From Afipia massiliensis (lineage in GTDB: Bacteria > Pseudomonadota > Alphaproteobacteria > Rhizobiales > Xanthobacteraceae), in assembly GCF_014203115.1 (NCBI RefSeq), contig NZ_JACHIJ010000005.1, forward strand, positions 496,001 to 560,000: DNA of 64,000 nucleotides. The letters are read 5' to 3'. Below are positions 18,240 through 27,572 of this stretch, in pieces. Every line of letters starts with the position of its first letter. The first letter of the stretch is position 1. A model generated the notes under the pieces. It ran no database searches. It was given only the letters and a program-made list of their open reading frames with translations, and was not told where the DNA came from. Both the position numbers and the translations under genes were made by a program.

Positions 18240-18357
18240 GTTGCTGAGCTAGAGGTCGCGATCGTCCGGGACTTCCATCACTTCTAGTTACTGCAAATCT
18301 CCTTGCCCTCGCCCGCAGGCTGCGCTTGGATAGTTTCGGGTCTGGGGAGATTAGTAA

Positions 18358-19095
18358 ATGCGTACATTGGGGGTGGCGGTGCTTTGTACCGCGCTGACGG
18401 GCTGCGTCACAACTGAAACGGTTCAATTTCGAGCCAGCAATCCAAATCAGCAAGCATTGATACGTGACGGCCAGCCCGCTCTTGTTTCGAAGCAGAAGAC
18501 ATCATTGGTCCTGGTTCGACCGGCTTCTCGCCAACTACAGGCGGGAGGACGGCCAGTATTTGTTGTGAATATCAATAACCTTAGTAAGGCGCCCGTCGAA
18601 TTTCGTATGAGCCAGATCGAGGTTAATCAGATCGTTGGCGAAAACGAATTCGCGATGACCGTAGTCACCTACGAAATGTTGGCTCAGGAAGAAAAGAATC
18701 GTCAGGTAGCAGCGGCGATCTTAACCGGCCTGGCCGCTGGCGCGAATGCCTATGGTGCGTCACGCGCCGGGTACGGAAGTTACACAACGCCAGGCGGACG
18801 TACAGGCACGTTTTACAGTCCGACGGCAGCAGCCATCGCTCAGAATAACGCTGCTGTGCAGAATGAAGTCATGATTTCTAACACCATCGAAACCGGACAG
18901 CGAAATATGGCCCAGCTTGAGCAAACCGTCATCAAGGACAACACTTTGATGCCAGGTGAATGGTATGGAGGCGCGCTGCACCTTTCACCACCAACCAACC
19001 CGCCCTCTGGCAATCAGAAGAGCTACAAGATCATCATCTCCGTGGGAGCCGACCGCCATGTGATCGATGTCGCACAGGCCTCTGCCGGTAGCTGA
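18358..19095 (+). CDS. Lipoprotein of unknown function
   Basis: The 245-residue precursor has a lipobox (ALTGC, Cys16). The mature part has a beta-rich half (SLVLVRPASRQ to FEFRM-type strands). A small-residue segment (AAILTGLAAGANAYGAS) follows, then a Gly/Ser/Thr-rich linker and a C-terminal strand region. I do not recognise a named family. It is five bases upstream of another small exported protein. Confidence 0.6.
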   Translation: MRTLGVAVLCTALTGCVTTETVQFRASNPNQQALIRDGQPALVSKQKTSLVLVRPASRQLQAGGRPVFVVNINNLSKAPVEFRMSQIEVNQIVGENEFAMTVVTYEMLAQEEKNRQVAAAILTGLAAGANAYGASRAGYGSYTTPGGRTGTFYSPTAAAIAQNNAAVQNEVMISNTIETGQRNMAQLEQTVIKDNTLMPGEWYGGALHLSPPTNPPSGNQKSYKIIISVGADRHVIDVAQASAGS

Positions 19096-19100
19096 TCGCT

Positions 19101-19361
19101 ATGCGATGGCTCTTCGCACTGCTCATTATCTCGCTCGCATCAACTTCTGTTCTCGCGGAATGCGGAGACAAAGGTGGACCCGGCTATCGTGGCCCAAATG
19201 GGAAATGCGTAGGATGGGCTGAACTGGGCCGCACCTGTGGCAACCCGCCGACGACCCGTTGTCAGCCTGAGAAGGTAGCAACCGGATCAACCGAAGCCGC
19301 AAATCATGGTATGAAGGCTTGGGAAGCTGGAAGCGATGCGCGAAAGGCAGCCGGTCGGTAG
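19101..19361 (+). CDS. Small secreted Cys-containing protein
   Basis: The 86-residue product has a clear signal peptide ending VLAE, and four cysteines in the mature part (ECGDKGG, GKCVGW, RTCGNPP, TRCQPE) that could form two disulfides. GGPGYRGPNGKCV is a recurrent pattern in short rhizobial secreted proteins. It directly follows the lipoprotein gene, probably in one transcript. Function unknown. Confidence 0.6.
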   Translation: MRWLFALLIISLASTSVLAECGDKGGPGYRGPNGKCVGWAELGRTCGNPPTTRCQPEKVATGSTEAANHGMKAWEAGSDARKAAGR

Positions 19362-19470
19362 AGGGGAATTGCGATGGCTTGCCAGCCTACGACAACAGCG
19401 ACACTGGCGTCTCGACACATGAGATTCGTACCGGTCTGCGGCTATGTGAGGATTTCCCATTGGCAAGAGG

Positions 19471-19839
19471 TCACCTATCGGAACCTGTCACCATGCTTTC
19501 CATGAGCGCAATGGCCAAACGCCGTTCTTGCGTATTTTCGATCTTCTGAAATGCGGAAACGAGGCGCCGTACTTCCGGGATGATTCTGAGATCAAGTTGG
19601 TCGAACAGCCTGCCTTCGTCGCTTCCTGTATCCTCGAAAAAATAAACGATAGGAACGTCCAACGCCTTACTCAGTTCAACCAGACGACTGCAACTCACGC
19701 GATTGGATCCCCTTTCGTATTTCTGAATTTGTTGAAACGTCAGGCCCAGACGCTCCGCAAGTTCTGTCTGAGAAATAGAAAGCGCAGAGCGACGCAGCCG
19801 AATCCGTTTGCCTACAATGACGTCCACCGGATGAACCAT
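19471..19839 (-). CDS. XRE-family transcriptional regulator
   Basis: The 122-residue protein has an N-terminal helix-turn-helix (SISQTELAERLGLTFQQIQK then YERGSNRVSCSRL). A C-terminal helical tail with FFEDTG follows, matching the small XRE regulators common in rhizobia. The ATG at 19839 (MVHPVDVIVGKRI) begins the usual family N-terminus; a frame to 19920 adds unrelated residues. Target unknown. Confidence 0.78.
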   Translation of the reverse strand: MVHPVDVIVGKRIRLRRSALSISQTELAERLGLTFQQIQKYERGSNRVSCSRLVELSKALDVPIVYFFEDTGSDEGRLFDQLDLRIIPEVRRLVSAFQKIENTQERRLAIALMESMVTGSDR

Positions 19840-20500
19840 GGCCGGCAACCCCCTTCCGTTGGTAGCTGGAGCTAAACCTTTATTACCTTTTGCAGCTTGA
19901 TTTGGGAACAACGGCTGCAACCGATCCGGCGGCCCGCTCTCATCGCGGCCGCCAAATCGTCGTCCTGCACATGGCTCAACCTAGGCTGCTCTAGGTCACA
20001 GCACCTCGAATGTATGGATCCTTTTAGTGCGACGTGACGGGGACCATCAACTGAGTGAAGCCGATCCCACCTACCACGACAGACTCTGTCATCGAGACCC
20101 TATTCGATGAAGCAGTTCGGGCTTGGCTCCTAAACCGACGTTCGATTGGCTTTCTGTCTGAACGATCGACGTCTTCGCCGATCGAAACGCAGGCCGATCA
20201 CTGTGAGCTACCTGCGGTCACCGCGCTGCGGATGCTTGATTATTAAAGTCGAGGAGGAGGAGGAGGAGAAGTTGGGCACGCGCCGCGCGCCGGATCGAGA
20301 TATCTATCGCAATAGTCAGGGGGTGGTTGACCCATGCCGTGATCGTCATCAGCTTTGGAAACGTCACTCTCCGCGGGAAATTTCGATCCTTGGGCCGACC
20401 TCGCTTTTCATCCACTTCTTCCGACTTAAATGGATTTGGTGGCTGAGCGATGTGCAACCTTACTGTGTCCGTGTGCTGATCGATAGGTTAATGAAACCGA
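19840..20500. other. Gene-poor interval with a (GAG)6 tract
   Basis: No convincing gene was found. A 63-codon GTG frame at 20055 and overlapping longer frames lack family resemblance. A six-unit GAG repeat lies at 20251-20268. The interval marks the junction between the accessory block and the end of the cco operon. Confidence 0.45.
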
Positions 20501-20656
20501 TCAACTCAGCGGTTCGTCCGTCTCCTGATGAAGGATACGCTCCGCCGCGCCGTCGAGATCTTCATACTGCCCGCTTCCAAGCGACCATATGAAGGCCAGG
20601 AGGCCCGTGAGCCCGAGAGCGATCGCAATCGGTATGAGATAATAGTAGTCCGTCAT
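20501..20656 (-). CDS. ccoS: CcoS/FixS, cbb3 oxidase maturation protein
   Basis: This 51-residue membrane protein reads MTDYYYLIPIAIALGLTGLL then AFIWSLGSGQYEDLDGAAER. It is a single transmembrane helix followed by the conserved GQYEDLDG(A)AERIL motif of CcoS. CcoS is needed for insertion of haem/copper cofactors into CcoN. The ATG overlaps the ccoI stop as ATGA. Last gene of the operon. Confidence 0.92.
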   Translation of the reverse strand: MTDYYYLIPIAIALGLTGLLAFIWSLGSGQYEDLDGAAERILHQETDEPLS

Positions 20657-22902
20657 TCGGCTGCCTCGACGAAGCGAGCAACCTGTGCGATTTCTTTCTT
20701 TGGCGATGCTCGTCCCGCGAGTCCGGAAAGACGGAGCGCATTCAGAACTACAAGAATCGAAGAGCCCGACATCGCAACCGCGGCGACCAACGGGGTCACG
20801 TAACCCGCCACGGCCACCGGCACCGCGATGACATTGTACGCGACCGCCAGCACCAGATTCTCATGTACGAGTCGCTTCGCCTGTCGCGCAACTCGCACGG
20901 CCAGCGGAACCGCGATCAAACTCTCCTGAAGAAACACGACGTCGGCGGCCTGCCGTCCGACATCGGCGGCAGACGACGGCGCGATGGAAGCATGAGCTGC
21001 GGCAAGGGCCGGAGCGTCGTTCAAGCCGTCTCCGACCATCAATACTTTGTGGCCTGCGGCACGCAGCTTGATGATCCGCGCCACCTTGTCGCTCGGCATC
21101 AGTTCCGCAGTCGCTTCGATCCCAAGGAGTCCGCCGAGCCGCTGGACCCGCGCCTCACTGTCTCCCGAGACGATTTCCACATCCAGTCCTTCGCTTGTCA
21201 ACGCCGCGACAGCTTCTTCCGTACCTGGGCGCATCCGGTCTTGAAAATCGAAAGCAGCGATGATCCGGCCTGCCCTGGAGAGAACGACAGACGATTCTTC
21301 GGCGGCATCCTGCTGCGAAGCCCAGGACGGCCGCCCTAGCTTGATCGCGTCAGCGCCAAGGCGCGCCTCCAGCCCCAGTCCGGGGCGCTCAACAATCCCG
21401 TCGAGCGATGGCGCTCCGTCAGGGACCAGCGCTTGCGCGATCGCGCGTGAATACGGATGAGATGAACGAGATGCGAGCGCCGCCGCGATGGACAGCGCCT
21501 GCTGGTTGCCGGCGCGGACAACCAGCTGCGGGTCTCCCGACGTGAGCGTCCCTGTCTTGTCGAGCAGGACCGTGTCGATTTCAGCGAGCTTCTCCAGCGC
21601 ACCGCCGTCCTTCACCATCACACCCGCTTCGAACAGGCGCCGCGATGCCACGACCTGCACCATCGGCACCGCCAGGCCAAGCGCGCAAGGACAGGTAATG
21701 ATAAGCACAGCGATCGCAATCGTGATCGCGCGATGGAAATCTCCGGTCGCGAACAACCAGCCGACGAAAGCGCCAAGAGCCGTGAGGTGCACCACGGGCG
21801 CATACATCGCCGCCGCACGGTCCGCGATCCGGCGATATGCCGAGCGCCCCTGCTCCGCAGCCTCCATCAACCGCACCATTTCTGCAAGAAACGAGTCGCT
21901 CGCGCCTGCGTTGGCTACGACCGTCAGCGGTCCGGTCAGGTTCAGCGAGCCGGCGCGAAGAACCGAGCCGACTTTCGCCGTCTGCGGCGCGCTCTCCCCC
22001 GAGACAATGGAAACATCGATATCGGAAACGCCCTGCTTCACCGTGGCATCGACCGGAACGCGGTCTCCAGCCGCGACAAGCAGCAACATGCCCGGCCTGA
22101 CTTCAGCAACAGGGATAAACGTCTGACGTCCGTCGTCGCCAGCGAGCCGGGCAACGCGTGCGGCGAGACGTGCCAACCCCGTGACAGCGCTACGCGCCCG
22201 TTCCCGCATCATGTGATCGAGCGTGCGGCCGATGAGCAGGAAAAAGAGCAGCGATATCGCCGCATCGAAATAGGCGTGCGGCCCGTGAACGACCGTCTCG
22301 TAAAGGCTGAGGGCGAAAGCCAGCAGGACCCCGATCGAGATCGGAACGTCCATGTTGGTGCGTCCGTGCCGGAGACTCCGCCAAGCTGAACGGAAGAAGA
22401 CGCGACCTGAATAGGCCAGTGCCGGGAGAGCAATAAACGCGGACAACAGGTGAAAGAGGTCGCGGGACTCGGCATCCGCGCCCGACCATATCGATACCGA
22501 CAACAGCATGATGTTGCTTGACGCGAAACCGCTGACAGCGAGCGCCTTGATCAATTCGGAGAAAACGGGATCGCCCCGCGAGGATTCGACGTCGAACAGA
22601 TGCGCGTCGAAGCCTGCGCCCTTCAACGTTTCGATGAACGCCGGAACCGGTTCGGCACCGCGCCAACGGACGGTGACCCGCTTCGTCGAGAGATTGACGC
22701 GGGCATGCTCCACACCGGGCAGCTTCGAGAGTTCACGCTCGATCGTCGCGATGCAGGCGCCGCAGTGAATACCGGGCACCGAGAGATCCGTCTGCCGTAA
22801 TCCACCGCCAACGTCACGGCTTGCCAGCCGAACCTCTTCTCCGATCGCACCGGATTCGGCAGCGATCGCCGCGACAGCCAGACCTGTGTCGCAACAACTC
22901 AT
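20653..22902 (-). CDS. ccoI: CcoI/FixI copper-exporting P-type ATPase
   Basis: The 749-residue ATPase supplies copper for cbb3 oxidase assembly. It has an N-terminal heavy-metal domain with GIHCGACI (Cys47, Cys50), membrane helices with the CPC motif (ITCPCALGLAVPM), the phosphorylation site DKTGTLT, and the hinge GDGLNDAPAL. Copper ATPases of this branch transport Cu(I) out of the cytoplasm slowly, for cuproenzyme assembly. It is translationally coupled to ccoS. Confidence 0.95.
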   Translation of the reverse strand: MSCCDTGLAVAAIAAESGAIGEEVRLASRDVGGGLRQTDLSVPGIHCGACIATIERELSKLPGVEHARVNLSTKRVTVRWRGAEPVPAFIETLKGAGFDAHLFDVESSRGDPVFSELIKALAVSGFASSNIMLLSVSIWSGADAESRDLFHLLSAFIALPALAYSGRVFFRSAWRSLRHGRTNMDVPISIGVLLAFALSLYETVVHGPHAYFDAAISLLFFLLIGRTLDHMMRERARSAVTGLARLAARVARLAGDDGRQTFIPVAEVRPGMLLLVAAGDRVPVDATVKQGVSDIDVSIVSGESAPQTAKVGSVLRAGSLNLTGPLTVVANAGASDSFLAEMVRLMEAAEQGRSAYRRIADRAAAMYAPVVHLTALGAFVGWLFATGDFHRAITIAIAVLIITCPCALGLAVPMVQVVASRRLFEAGVMVKDGGALEKLAEIDTVLLDKTGTLTSGDPQLVVRAGNQQALSIAAALASRSSHPYSRAIAQALVPDGAPSLDGIVERPGLGLEARLGADAIKLGRPSWASQQDAAEESSVVLSRAGRIIAAFDFQDRMRPGTEEAVAALTSEGLDVEIVSGDSEARVQRLGGLLGIEATAELMPSDKVARIIKLRAAGHKVLMVGDGLNDAPALAAAHASIAPSSAADVGRQAADVVFLQESLIAVPLAVRVARQAKRLVHENLVLAVAYNVIAVPVAVAGYVTPLVAAVAMSGSSILVVLNALRLSGLAGRASPKKEIAQVARFVEAAE

Positions 22903-22917
22903 AACGCACTCCTCCGA

Positions 22918-23715
22918 TCAGGCCGGATTCTCCGCGCACATCGTCCGATAGGAATGCCAGGTCGCATGACCGAGCACAGGAAAGACCACGATCATACCCA
23001 ACAGCCCTGTCGCAAGACTCAAGACGATAAGAACCAGCATGATCGCAGCCCATGTCAGCATTACCGGCAGATTGTGCCACACCAGCGCCATGCTCGTTCC
23101 CATTGCCGTCAAGGCGTCGACGCGCTGATCGAGTAGCATCGGTATCGAAAACGCGCTGATAGCAAACGCGAATGCCGAGAATAGGCCTCCCACCGCACTG
23201 CCGATAAGCAGCATCGCGTAGCCGGTTCCGGTCGTCAGCAGCATCGCGACGATGTGATCAAGGCCCGGAAACGGGCGGACCCCGAAGAACAGTGCATAAA
23301 TGATAACAGCGGCGCGCATCCACAAAAGCGTCAGCATGACCAGCAACGCGCCGGCAAACAGCACCTGCCCGCCGGACTTCGGCTTGACCAGCATCATGTT
23401 GAGAAGGCTGACCGGCCTCCCCTCGGAAATCCGCTTGCTCTTCTCATAGAGTCCGATGCCGAGGATTGGCCCCATCACCATGAAGCCGGCGAATGCAGGA
23501 AACAGAATGTAGTCCCAGCCGAAGACAAACAGCCCAACAGTGGTGGCTACCGATACAAGATAGACCAGCAAACCATATCCGAGACTTGCTCCCGGATTGA
23601 TCTTGAAATCCTTCCAGCCGGCCGACAGCCATTGAAGCGCCGCGGCATTCGGGACATCGCGCTTCCAGGGCTTCTCGCGGGGCAGCGGTGGAACCAGAAC
23701 AGGAATGGTCGCCAT
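22918..23715 (-). CDS. DUF2189 integral membrane protein
   Basis: The 265-residue protein has about six membrane helices and the DUF2189 signature: AALQWLSAGWKDFKINPGAS at the start and FPVLGHATWHSY at the end. The ATG at 23715 (MATIPVLVPP) is chosen; the frame to 23841 adds an Arg-rich, non-membrane extension. It lies between the ccoP side of the operon and ccoI, the place where fixG/fixH normally stand, and neither is present. An assembly role is inference from position only. Confidence 0.8.
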   Translation of the reverse strand: MATIPVLVPPLPREKPWKRDVPNAAALQWLSAGWKDFKINPGASLGYGLLVYLVSVATTVGLFVFGWDYILFPAFAGFMVMGPILGIGLYEKSKRISEGRPVSLLNMMLVKPKSGGQVLFAGALLVMLTLLWMRAAVIIYALFFGVRPFPGLDHIVAMLLTTGTGYAMLLIGSAVGGLFSAFAFAISAFSIPMLLDQRVDALTAMGTSMALVWHNLPVMLTWAAIMLVLIVLSLATGLLGMIVVFPVLGHATWHSYRTMCAENPA

Positions 23716-23725
23716 GATCGTGGCC

Positions 23726-23938
23726 TCAACGTGTTTGCGGATTGCATGACGAGCGCGCGGCCCCGAACCGCGCCTGGTTCGGCGCAGGCTCACCGGCGCG
23801 CGCATGAGCGACGCATTCCGGCTGCGACATGACCGCAACATAGACGAGATGCGCGTTAGCGCCGATCACCAGAAGCAACCCGGCGCAGACCGCAAGCCAA
23901 AGCACAGCCTTCGGCGATCGGAGCGGGATCCGGTTCAT
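23726..23938 (-). CDS. Small membrane protein in the cco operon
   Basis: The 70-residue protein has one transmembrane helix (AVLWLAVCAGLLLVIGANAH). A short exported tail follows with two cysteines (SQPECVAH, RSSCNPQ) and several histidines. It overlaps the ccoP stop by four bases (ATGA) and precedes the DUF2189 gene by 10 bp. It takes the position of FixH but lacks the FixH domain. Conserved operon position suggests a role in oxidase assembly or copper handling; this is inference. Confidence 0.68.
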   Translation of the reverse strand: MNRIPLRSPKAVLWLAVCAGLLLVIGANAHLVYVAVMSQPECVAHARAGEPAPNQARFGAARSSCNPQTR

Positions 23939-24816
23939 TGCGCGGCCCTCGGCAGGTCGGTCAGATAAAGCGCCAGAATCTTACGGTCGAGAGCGGACAG
24001 GCGCTCCTCCCAGGTCGGCATCTTCCCCTGCCGCCCGTTCCAGACTGTCGAAGAGACCGATTGCAGATCGCCACCGTAAATCCAGAAGTGGTCTGTAAGG
24101 TCCGGTGCGCCCATCTCAGTCTTTCCCTTGCCGTCGTCGCCGTGACAGGCGGCGCAATTCGCTGCGAACACCGTCTTGCCGGCATTGAGCCTCGGCACCG
24201 AGATTTTCTGCGCGACCTTCGGATCAGACAAGCTGCGCACATAATCGACGACGTCATCGACTTCCTGCGCCTTCAGGATTCCATCCCGGCCGAAAGCCAT
24301 CATCTGCGAGGCGCGACTGTCCTTGTGCGACGAATTAATCCCGACGCGGATCGTCTCCGCTACCGTCGCCGGATCGCCGCCCCACAGCCACGACGCAGTC
24401 GTCAGGCTTGGATATCCCTTCGACCCTTGTGCGGTCGAACCGTGACAGGCCGCGCAATTGTCCCGATACAGCGTCTGCCCTGTCTGCCGGACGATCCGCA
24501 TCAGCTTGGGATCCTTCCGGATATCATCATAGCTCTTCGCTTCGATCTGATCGCTCCACGCCTTTCGTTCCGCTGCGGCCTCCCGCAGATCGGCTTCAAG
24601 GCTGGTGCGCTGATCGATTCCGAGCAACCCTTTCGTGAACGTCACCCCGATCGGCCAGGCCGGCATCAGAATCCAGTACCCGACGCTGAACAGCACTGTC
24701 GCGATCAGGAACAGGTAGACTGCACGCGGAACGGGCGTGTTGAGTTCCTTGATCCCGCTCCATTCGTGACCTGTCGTCAGATATCCCGTGTGCGGGTCGC
24801 GCTCCTCTACCGCCAT
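23935..24816 (-). CDS. ccoP: CcoP, dihaem cytochrome c subunit of cbb3 oxidase
   Basis: The 293-residue subunit has an N-terminal membrane anchor (PRAVYLFLIATVLFSVGYW) and two cytochrome c domains, each with CAACH. It relays electrons from the bc1 complex towards CcoO/CcoN. The N-terminus around EWSGIKELNTPVPRAV is characteristic. I use the ATG at 24816; a frame to 24897 extends into ccoQ with unrelated residues. Confidence 0.95.
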   Translation of the reverse strand: MAVEERDPHTGYLTTGHEWSGIKELNTPVPRAVYLFLIATVLFSVGYWILMPAWPIGVTFTKGLLGIDQRTSLEADLREAAAERKAWSDQIEAKSYDDIRKDPKLMRIVRQTGQTLYRDNCAACHGSTAQGSKGYPSLTTASWLWGGDPATVAETIRVGINSSHKDSRASQMMAFGRDGILKAQEVDDVVDYVRSLSDPKVAQKISVPRLNAGKTVFAANCAACHGDDGKGKTEMGAPDLTDHFWIYGGDLQSVSSTVWNGRQGKMPTWEERLSALDRKILALYLTDLPRAAQ

Positions 24817-24995
24817 GATTCGTCCTTCAACGGCTTGTCCTCGTTGCCGAGGATCGATTGCGCAGCCGCGTCGAACTGCTTCCGGTTTGACGGCCAATAC
24901 GCATAGACGACAATCACCGCCGACATTGCGATCAGATAGAACAAACCGAATGACTTGGAGAACCAGACTGTGAAGTCATGATCAATCGGCATCAT
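24807..24995 (-). CDS. ccoQ: CcoQ, small subunit of cbb3 oxidase
   Basis: The 62-residue membrane protein has one helix (FGLFYLIAMSAVIVVYAYWP) and a polar tail. This matches CcoQ, which stabilises the cbb3 complex. It overlaps ccoO by four bases at its start and ccoP by ten at its end. ATGs at 24995 and 24992 are both possible. Confidence 0.88.
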   Translation of the reverse strand: MMPIDHDFTVWFSKSFGLFYLIAMSAVIVVYAYWPSNRKQFDAAAQSILGNEDKPLKDESWR

Positions 24996-25729
24996 TGTGC
25001 TCCCGAAGCTGCAGTCTTCTGCGCTGCATCCGTCAGCTTCCCGAGAATCTGCAGATAGGCGACAAGCGCATCCATCTCCGTCAGTTCGCCGGGGCGACCA
25101 TCGAAAGCGCGAATGTTCGTGGCCTCCCCGTATCGCTTGGCCACGCCCTCGGCGCGCGGGGAATCCGGAGCAGCCTGACCGTACGCATCCGCGGCCGCGT
25201 TGACGATCATCTCATCCGTGTACGGAACTCCGACCTTGCGAAGCGCCGCAAGATGTCCGCCGAGATCATCGTTGCGCAGGGAATTGCGCCCAAGCCAGGA
25301 GTAATGGGGCATGACCGACTCAGGGACGACGTCGCGAGGATTGTTGAGATGCGCCACATGCCACTCATCCGAATATTTCCCACCCAGACGCGCGATGTCC
25401 GGGCCCGTTCGTTTTGAGCCCCACAGCATCGGGTGATCGTACTTGGACTCGACCGCGAGCGAGTACGGTCCATAGCGTTCGACTTCGTCACGAAGCGTAC
25501 GAATCATCTGGGAGTGACAGGCGTAGCATCCCTCCCGGATGTAGATGTTGCGCCCCGCGACCTCGAGCGGCGTGTAGACGCGCATGTTCGGCGCCTCCTC
25601 CACCGTCTGATGGATCGTGAAGAGCGGAGCGATCTCAACGGCACCACCGATGCTGGCGACGCCGATGATCGCGAGGACGAGGCCGACGGCTTTCTTCTCG
25701 AGATTGTAATGCAGACCAAAGAAACTCAT
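24992..25729 (-). CDS. ccoO: CcoO, monohaem cytochrome c subunit of cbb3 oxidase
   Basis: The 245-residue protein has one N-terminal membrane helix and a haem site CYACH in REGCYACHSQM. It then shows the family stretch YGPYSLAVESKYDHPMLWGS. It accepts electrons from CcoP. It is separated from ccoN by one base. Confidence 0.96.
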   Translation of the reverse strand: MSFFGLHYNLEKKAVGLVLAIIGVASIGGAVEIAPLFTIHQTVEEAPNMRVYTPLEVAGRNIYIREGCYACHSQMIRTLRDEVERYGPYSLAVESKYDHPMLWGSKRTGPDIARLGGKYSDEWHVAHLNNPRDVVPESVMPHYSWLGRNSLRNDDLGGHLAALRKVGVPYTDEMIVNAAADAYGQAAPDSPRAEGVAKRYGEATNIRAFDGRPGELTEMDALVAYLQILGKLTDAAQKTAASGAQ

Positions 25730-25730
25730 G

Positions 25731-27389
25731 TCATTCTCCTGGCTGCAAAACCGGACTAGCCACGGGACGCAGCACCGGGCGATCCATAGCGCGTTCCTCC
25801 TCCGGCTGGTCCGAGGTGCGGATGGTCATCCAGATGTTGTAGCTGCCGATCAGCGCGCCGATCAGAAACATGAGGCCGCCGATCGCACGCGCGATGTAAT
25901 ATGGATGCATCGGCGTGACCGTTTCGATGAACGAATAGGCGAGCGTGCCGCTGTCGTTGTAGGTCCGCCACATCAACCCCTGGATGATGCCGGAATTCCA
26001 CATCGCAAAAACGTAGACGAGCGTTCCGCCAAGCGCGAGCCAGAAGTGCGCCTCGACCAGCCGCGACGAATACATCTGCTGTCTGTTCCATAGCCACGGA
26101 ACGGAGGCATAGATCGATCCGAACGTGATCATCGCGACCCAGCCAAGCGCTCCCGCATGCACATGCCCCACGGTCCAGTCCGTGTAGTGCGACAGTGAAT
26201 TGACCGAACGGATCGCCATGAACGAGCCTTCGAAAGTGGACAACCCGTAGAACACCGCGGCAATCATCATGAAGCGCAGCGTCGCGTCGTCGCGCACCTT
26301 CTGCCAGGCGCCGTTCAGCGTCAGCAACGCGTTCGCTGCGGACGCCCACGACGGAACCAGAAGCATGACAGAGAAGGTGACGCCGAGCGTCTGAACCCAA
26401 TGCGGCAACGCCGTATAGTGCAAGTGGTGCGAACCCGCCCACATGTACATGAAGGTGATACCCCAGAAGCTGATGATGGACAGCCGGTAGGAAAAAATCG
26501 GCCGCCCTGCGCGGATCGGCATGTAGTAGTACATCATGCCCAGAAAGCCGGATGTCAGGAAGAAAGCCACGGCGTTGTGGCCGTACCACCACTGCGTCAT
26601 CGCATCCTGAACACCGGAGAAAGCCGAGTAGCTTTTGGCGTGTCCGAACGACACCGGCACGGCGAGATTATTGACGATGTGCAGGATGGCCACGACCAGG
26701 ATAAAGGCCATGTAGTACCAGTTGGAGACGTAGATGTGCGGCTCCTTGCGGCGGGCAAGCGTGCGCAGGTAGATCACGAAGTAGACAACCCACACGATCA
26801 CCAGCCAGATGTCCGCATACCACTCCGGCTCCGCGTATTCCTTCGACTGCGTGACACCCATGAGGTAGCCCGACGCAGCGATCACGCAGAACAGATTGTA
26901 TCCAAGCAGGACGAACCAGGGACTTAGCTGATCGGGCAACCGCGCCCGCGATGTCCGCTGGAGGACGTAGAGCGAAGTAGCGATCAGGGCGTTGCCACCA
27001 AAGCCGAAAATCACGCCCGACGTGTGGACGGGGCGCAACCGCCCGAAGCTCGACCACGCGGCGTCGAAGGTCAGGTTCGGATAGGCAAGCTGCCAGGCGA
27101 CCCAGTCGCCGACGAACATTCCTACAACGGCCCACACCATCGCCAGTACAATTCCGACCTTGGTGGGATCGTCGTAATAGCGTTCGAGCCGATCCCGCGA
27201 GGGCTCCGGATCGTAGTAGCGCGAAATAACGAAGAAGATGCCTGCGAGGGCAGCGATCAAGACGATGGCGCCATGAACGCCCAATGGATCATCGTGTCCG
27301 ACGACTGCCATAGCGAGGCCGCCCACTGCCAAAAGCAGAAACAGAACGAGGGCGTTCTGTCGCTCGGACTTTGTTAGCTGGGCAATCAT
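25731..27389 (-). CDS. ccoN: CcoN, catalytic subunit of cbb3 oxidase
   Basis: The 552-residue haem-copper oxidase subunit I has about 12 helices and conserved ligand regions such as HTSGVIFGFGGNALIATSLY, WWYGHNAVAFFLTSGFLG and SHHLHYTALPHW. It reduces O2 at very low concentration and pumps protons. It heads an apparent operon ccoNOQP-70aa-DUF2189-ccoI-ccoS. A FixK box lies 81 bp upstream. Confidence 0.97.
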   Translation of the reverse strand: MIAQLTKSERQNALVLFLLLAVGGLAMAVVGHDDPLGVHGAIVLIAALAGIFFVISRYYDPEPSRDRLERYYDDPTKVGIVLAMVWAVVGMFVGDWVAWQLAYPNLTFDAAWSSFGRLRPVHTSGVIFGFGGNALIATSLYVLQRTSRARLPDQLSPWFVLLGYNLFCVIAASGYLMGVTQSKEYAEPEWYADIWLVIVWVVYFVIYLRTLARRKEPHIYVSNWYYMAFILVVAILHIVNNLAVPVSFGHAKSYSAFSGVQDAMTQWWYGHNAVAFFLTSGFLGMMYYYMPIRAGRPIFSYRLSIISFWGITFMYMWAGSHHLHYTALPHWVQTLGVTFSVMLLVPSWASAANALLTLNGAWQKVRDDATLRFMMIAAVFYGLSTFEGSFMAIRSVNSLSHYTDWTVGHVHAGALGWVAMITFGSIYASVPWLWNRQQMYSSRLVEAHFWLALGGTLVYVFAMWNSGIIQGLMWRTYNDSGTLAYSFIETVTPMHPYYIARAIGGLMFLIGALIGSYNIWMTIRTSDQPEEERAMDRPVLRPVASPVLQPGE

Positions 27390-27463
27390 CTATCTATCCT
27401 GATCGTGAGGAAGTGGAAATCGTCATAGCGAAGACGGGATACCGAAAACAAAGTAGCGGCATT

Positions 27464-27477
27464 TTGCGAAAACGCAA
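27464..27477 (-). promoter_or_regulatory. FixK-type box TTGCGAAAACGCAA upstream of ccoN
   Basis: The palindrome is symmetric at all outer positions (TTGCG/CGCAA) and is centred 81 bp before the ccoN ATG. This is the usual arrangement for FixK2 or FnrN activation of fixNOQP. Confidence 0.78.
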
Positions 27478-27572
27478 AGAAACAGGCGGCGCAACGGGAG
27501 AGTGCTGACGTGCCATCTCCGACTCGTTCCTGCGCATTGCGGGCCAGCAGCAGGACATATCTCTGCGCGCTG

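Noticed and set aside
20251-20268. GAG trinucleotide tract as a phase-variation repeat
   Set aside because: Six units only and not inside a supported gene or promoter.
20055-20592. Overlapping short plus-strand frames
   Set aside because: They lack ribosome sites and family resemblance and cover the GAG repeat.
23938-24906. 322-codon plus-strand frame opposite ccoP
   Set aside because: Antisense of ccoP, whose two CAACH sites fix the coding strand.
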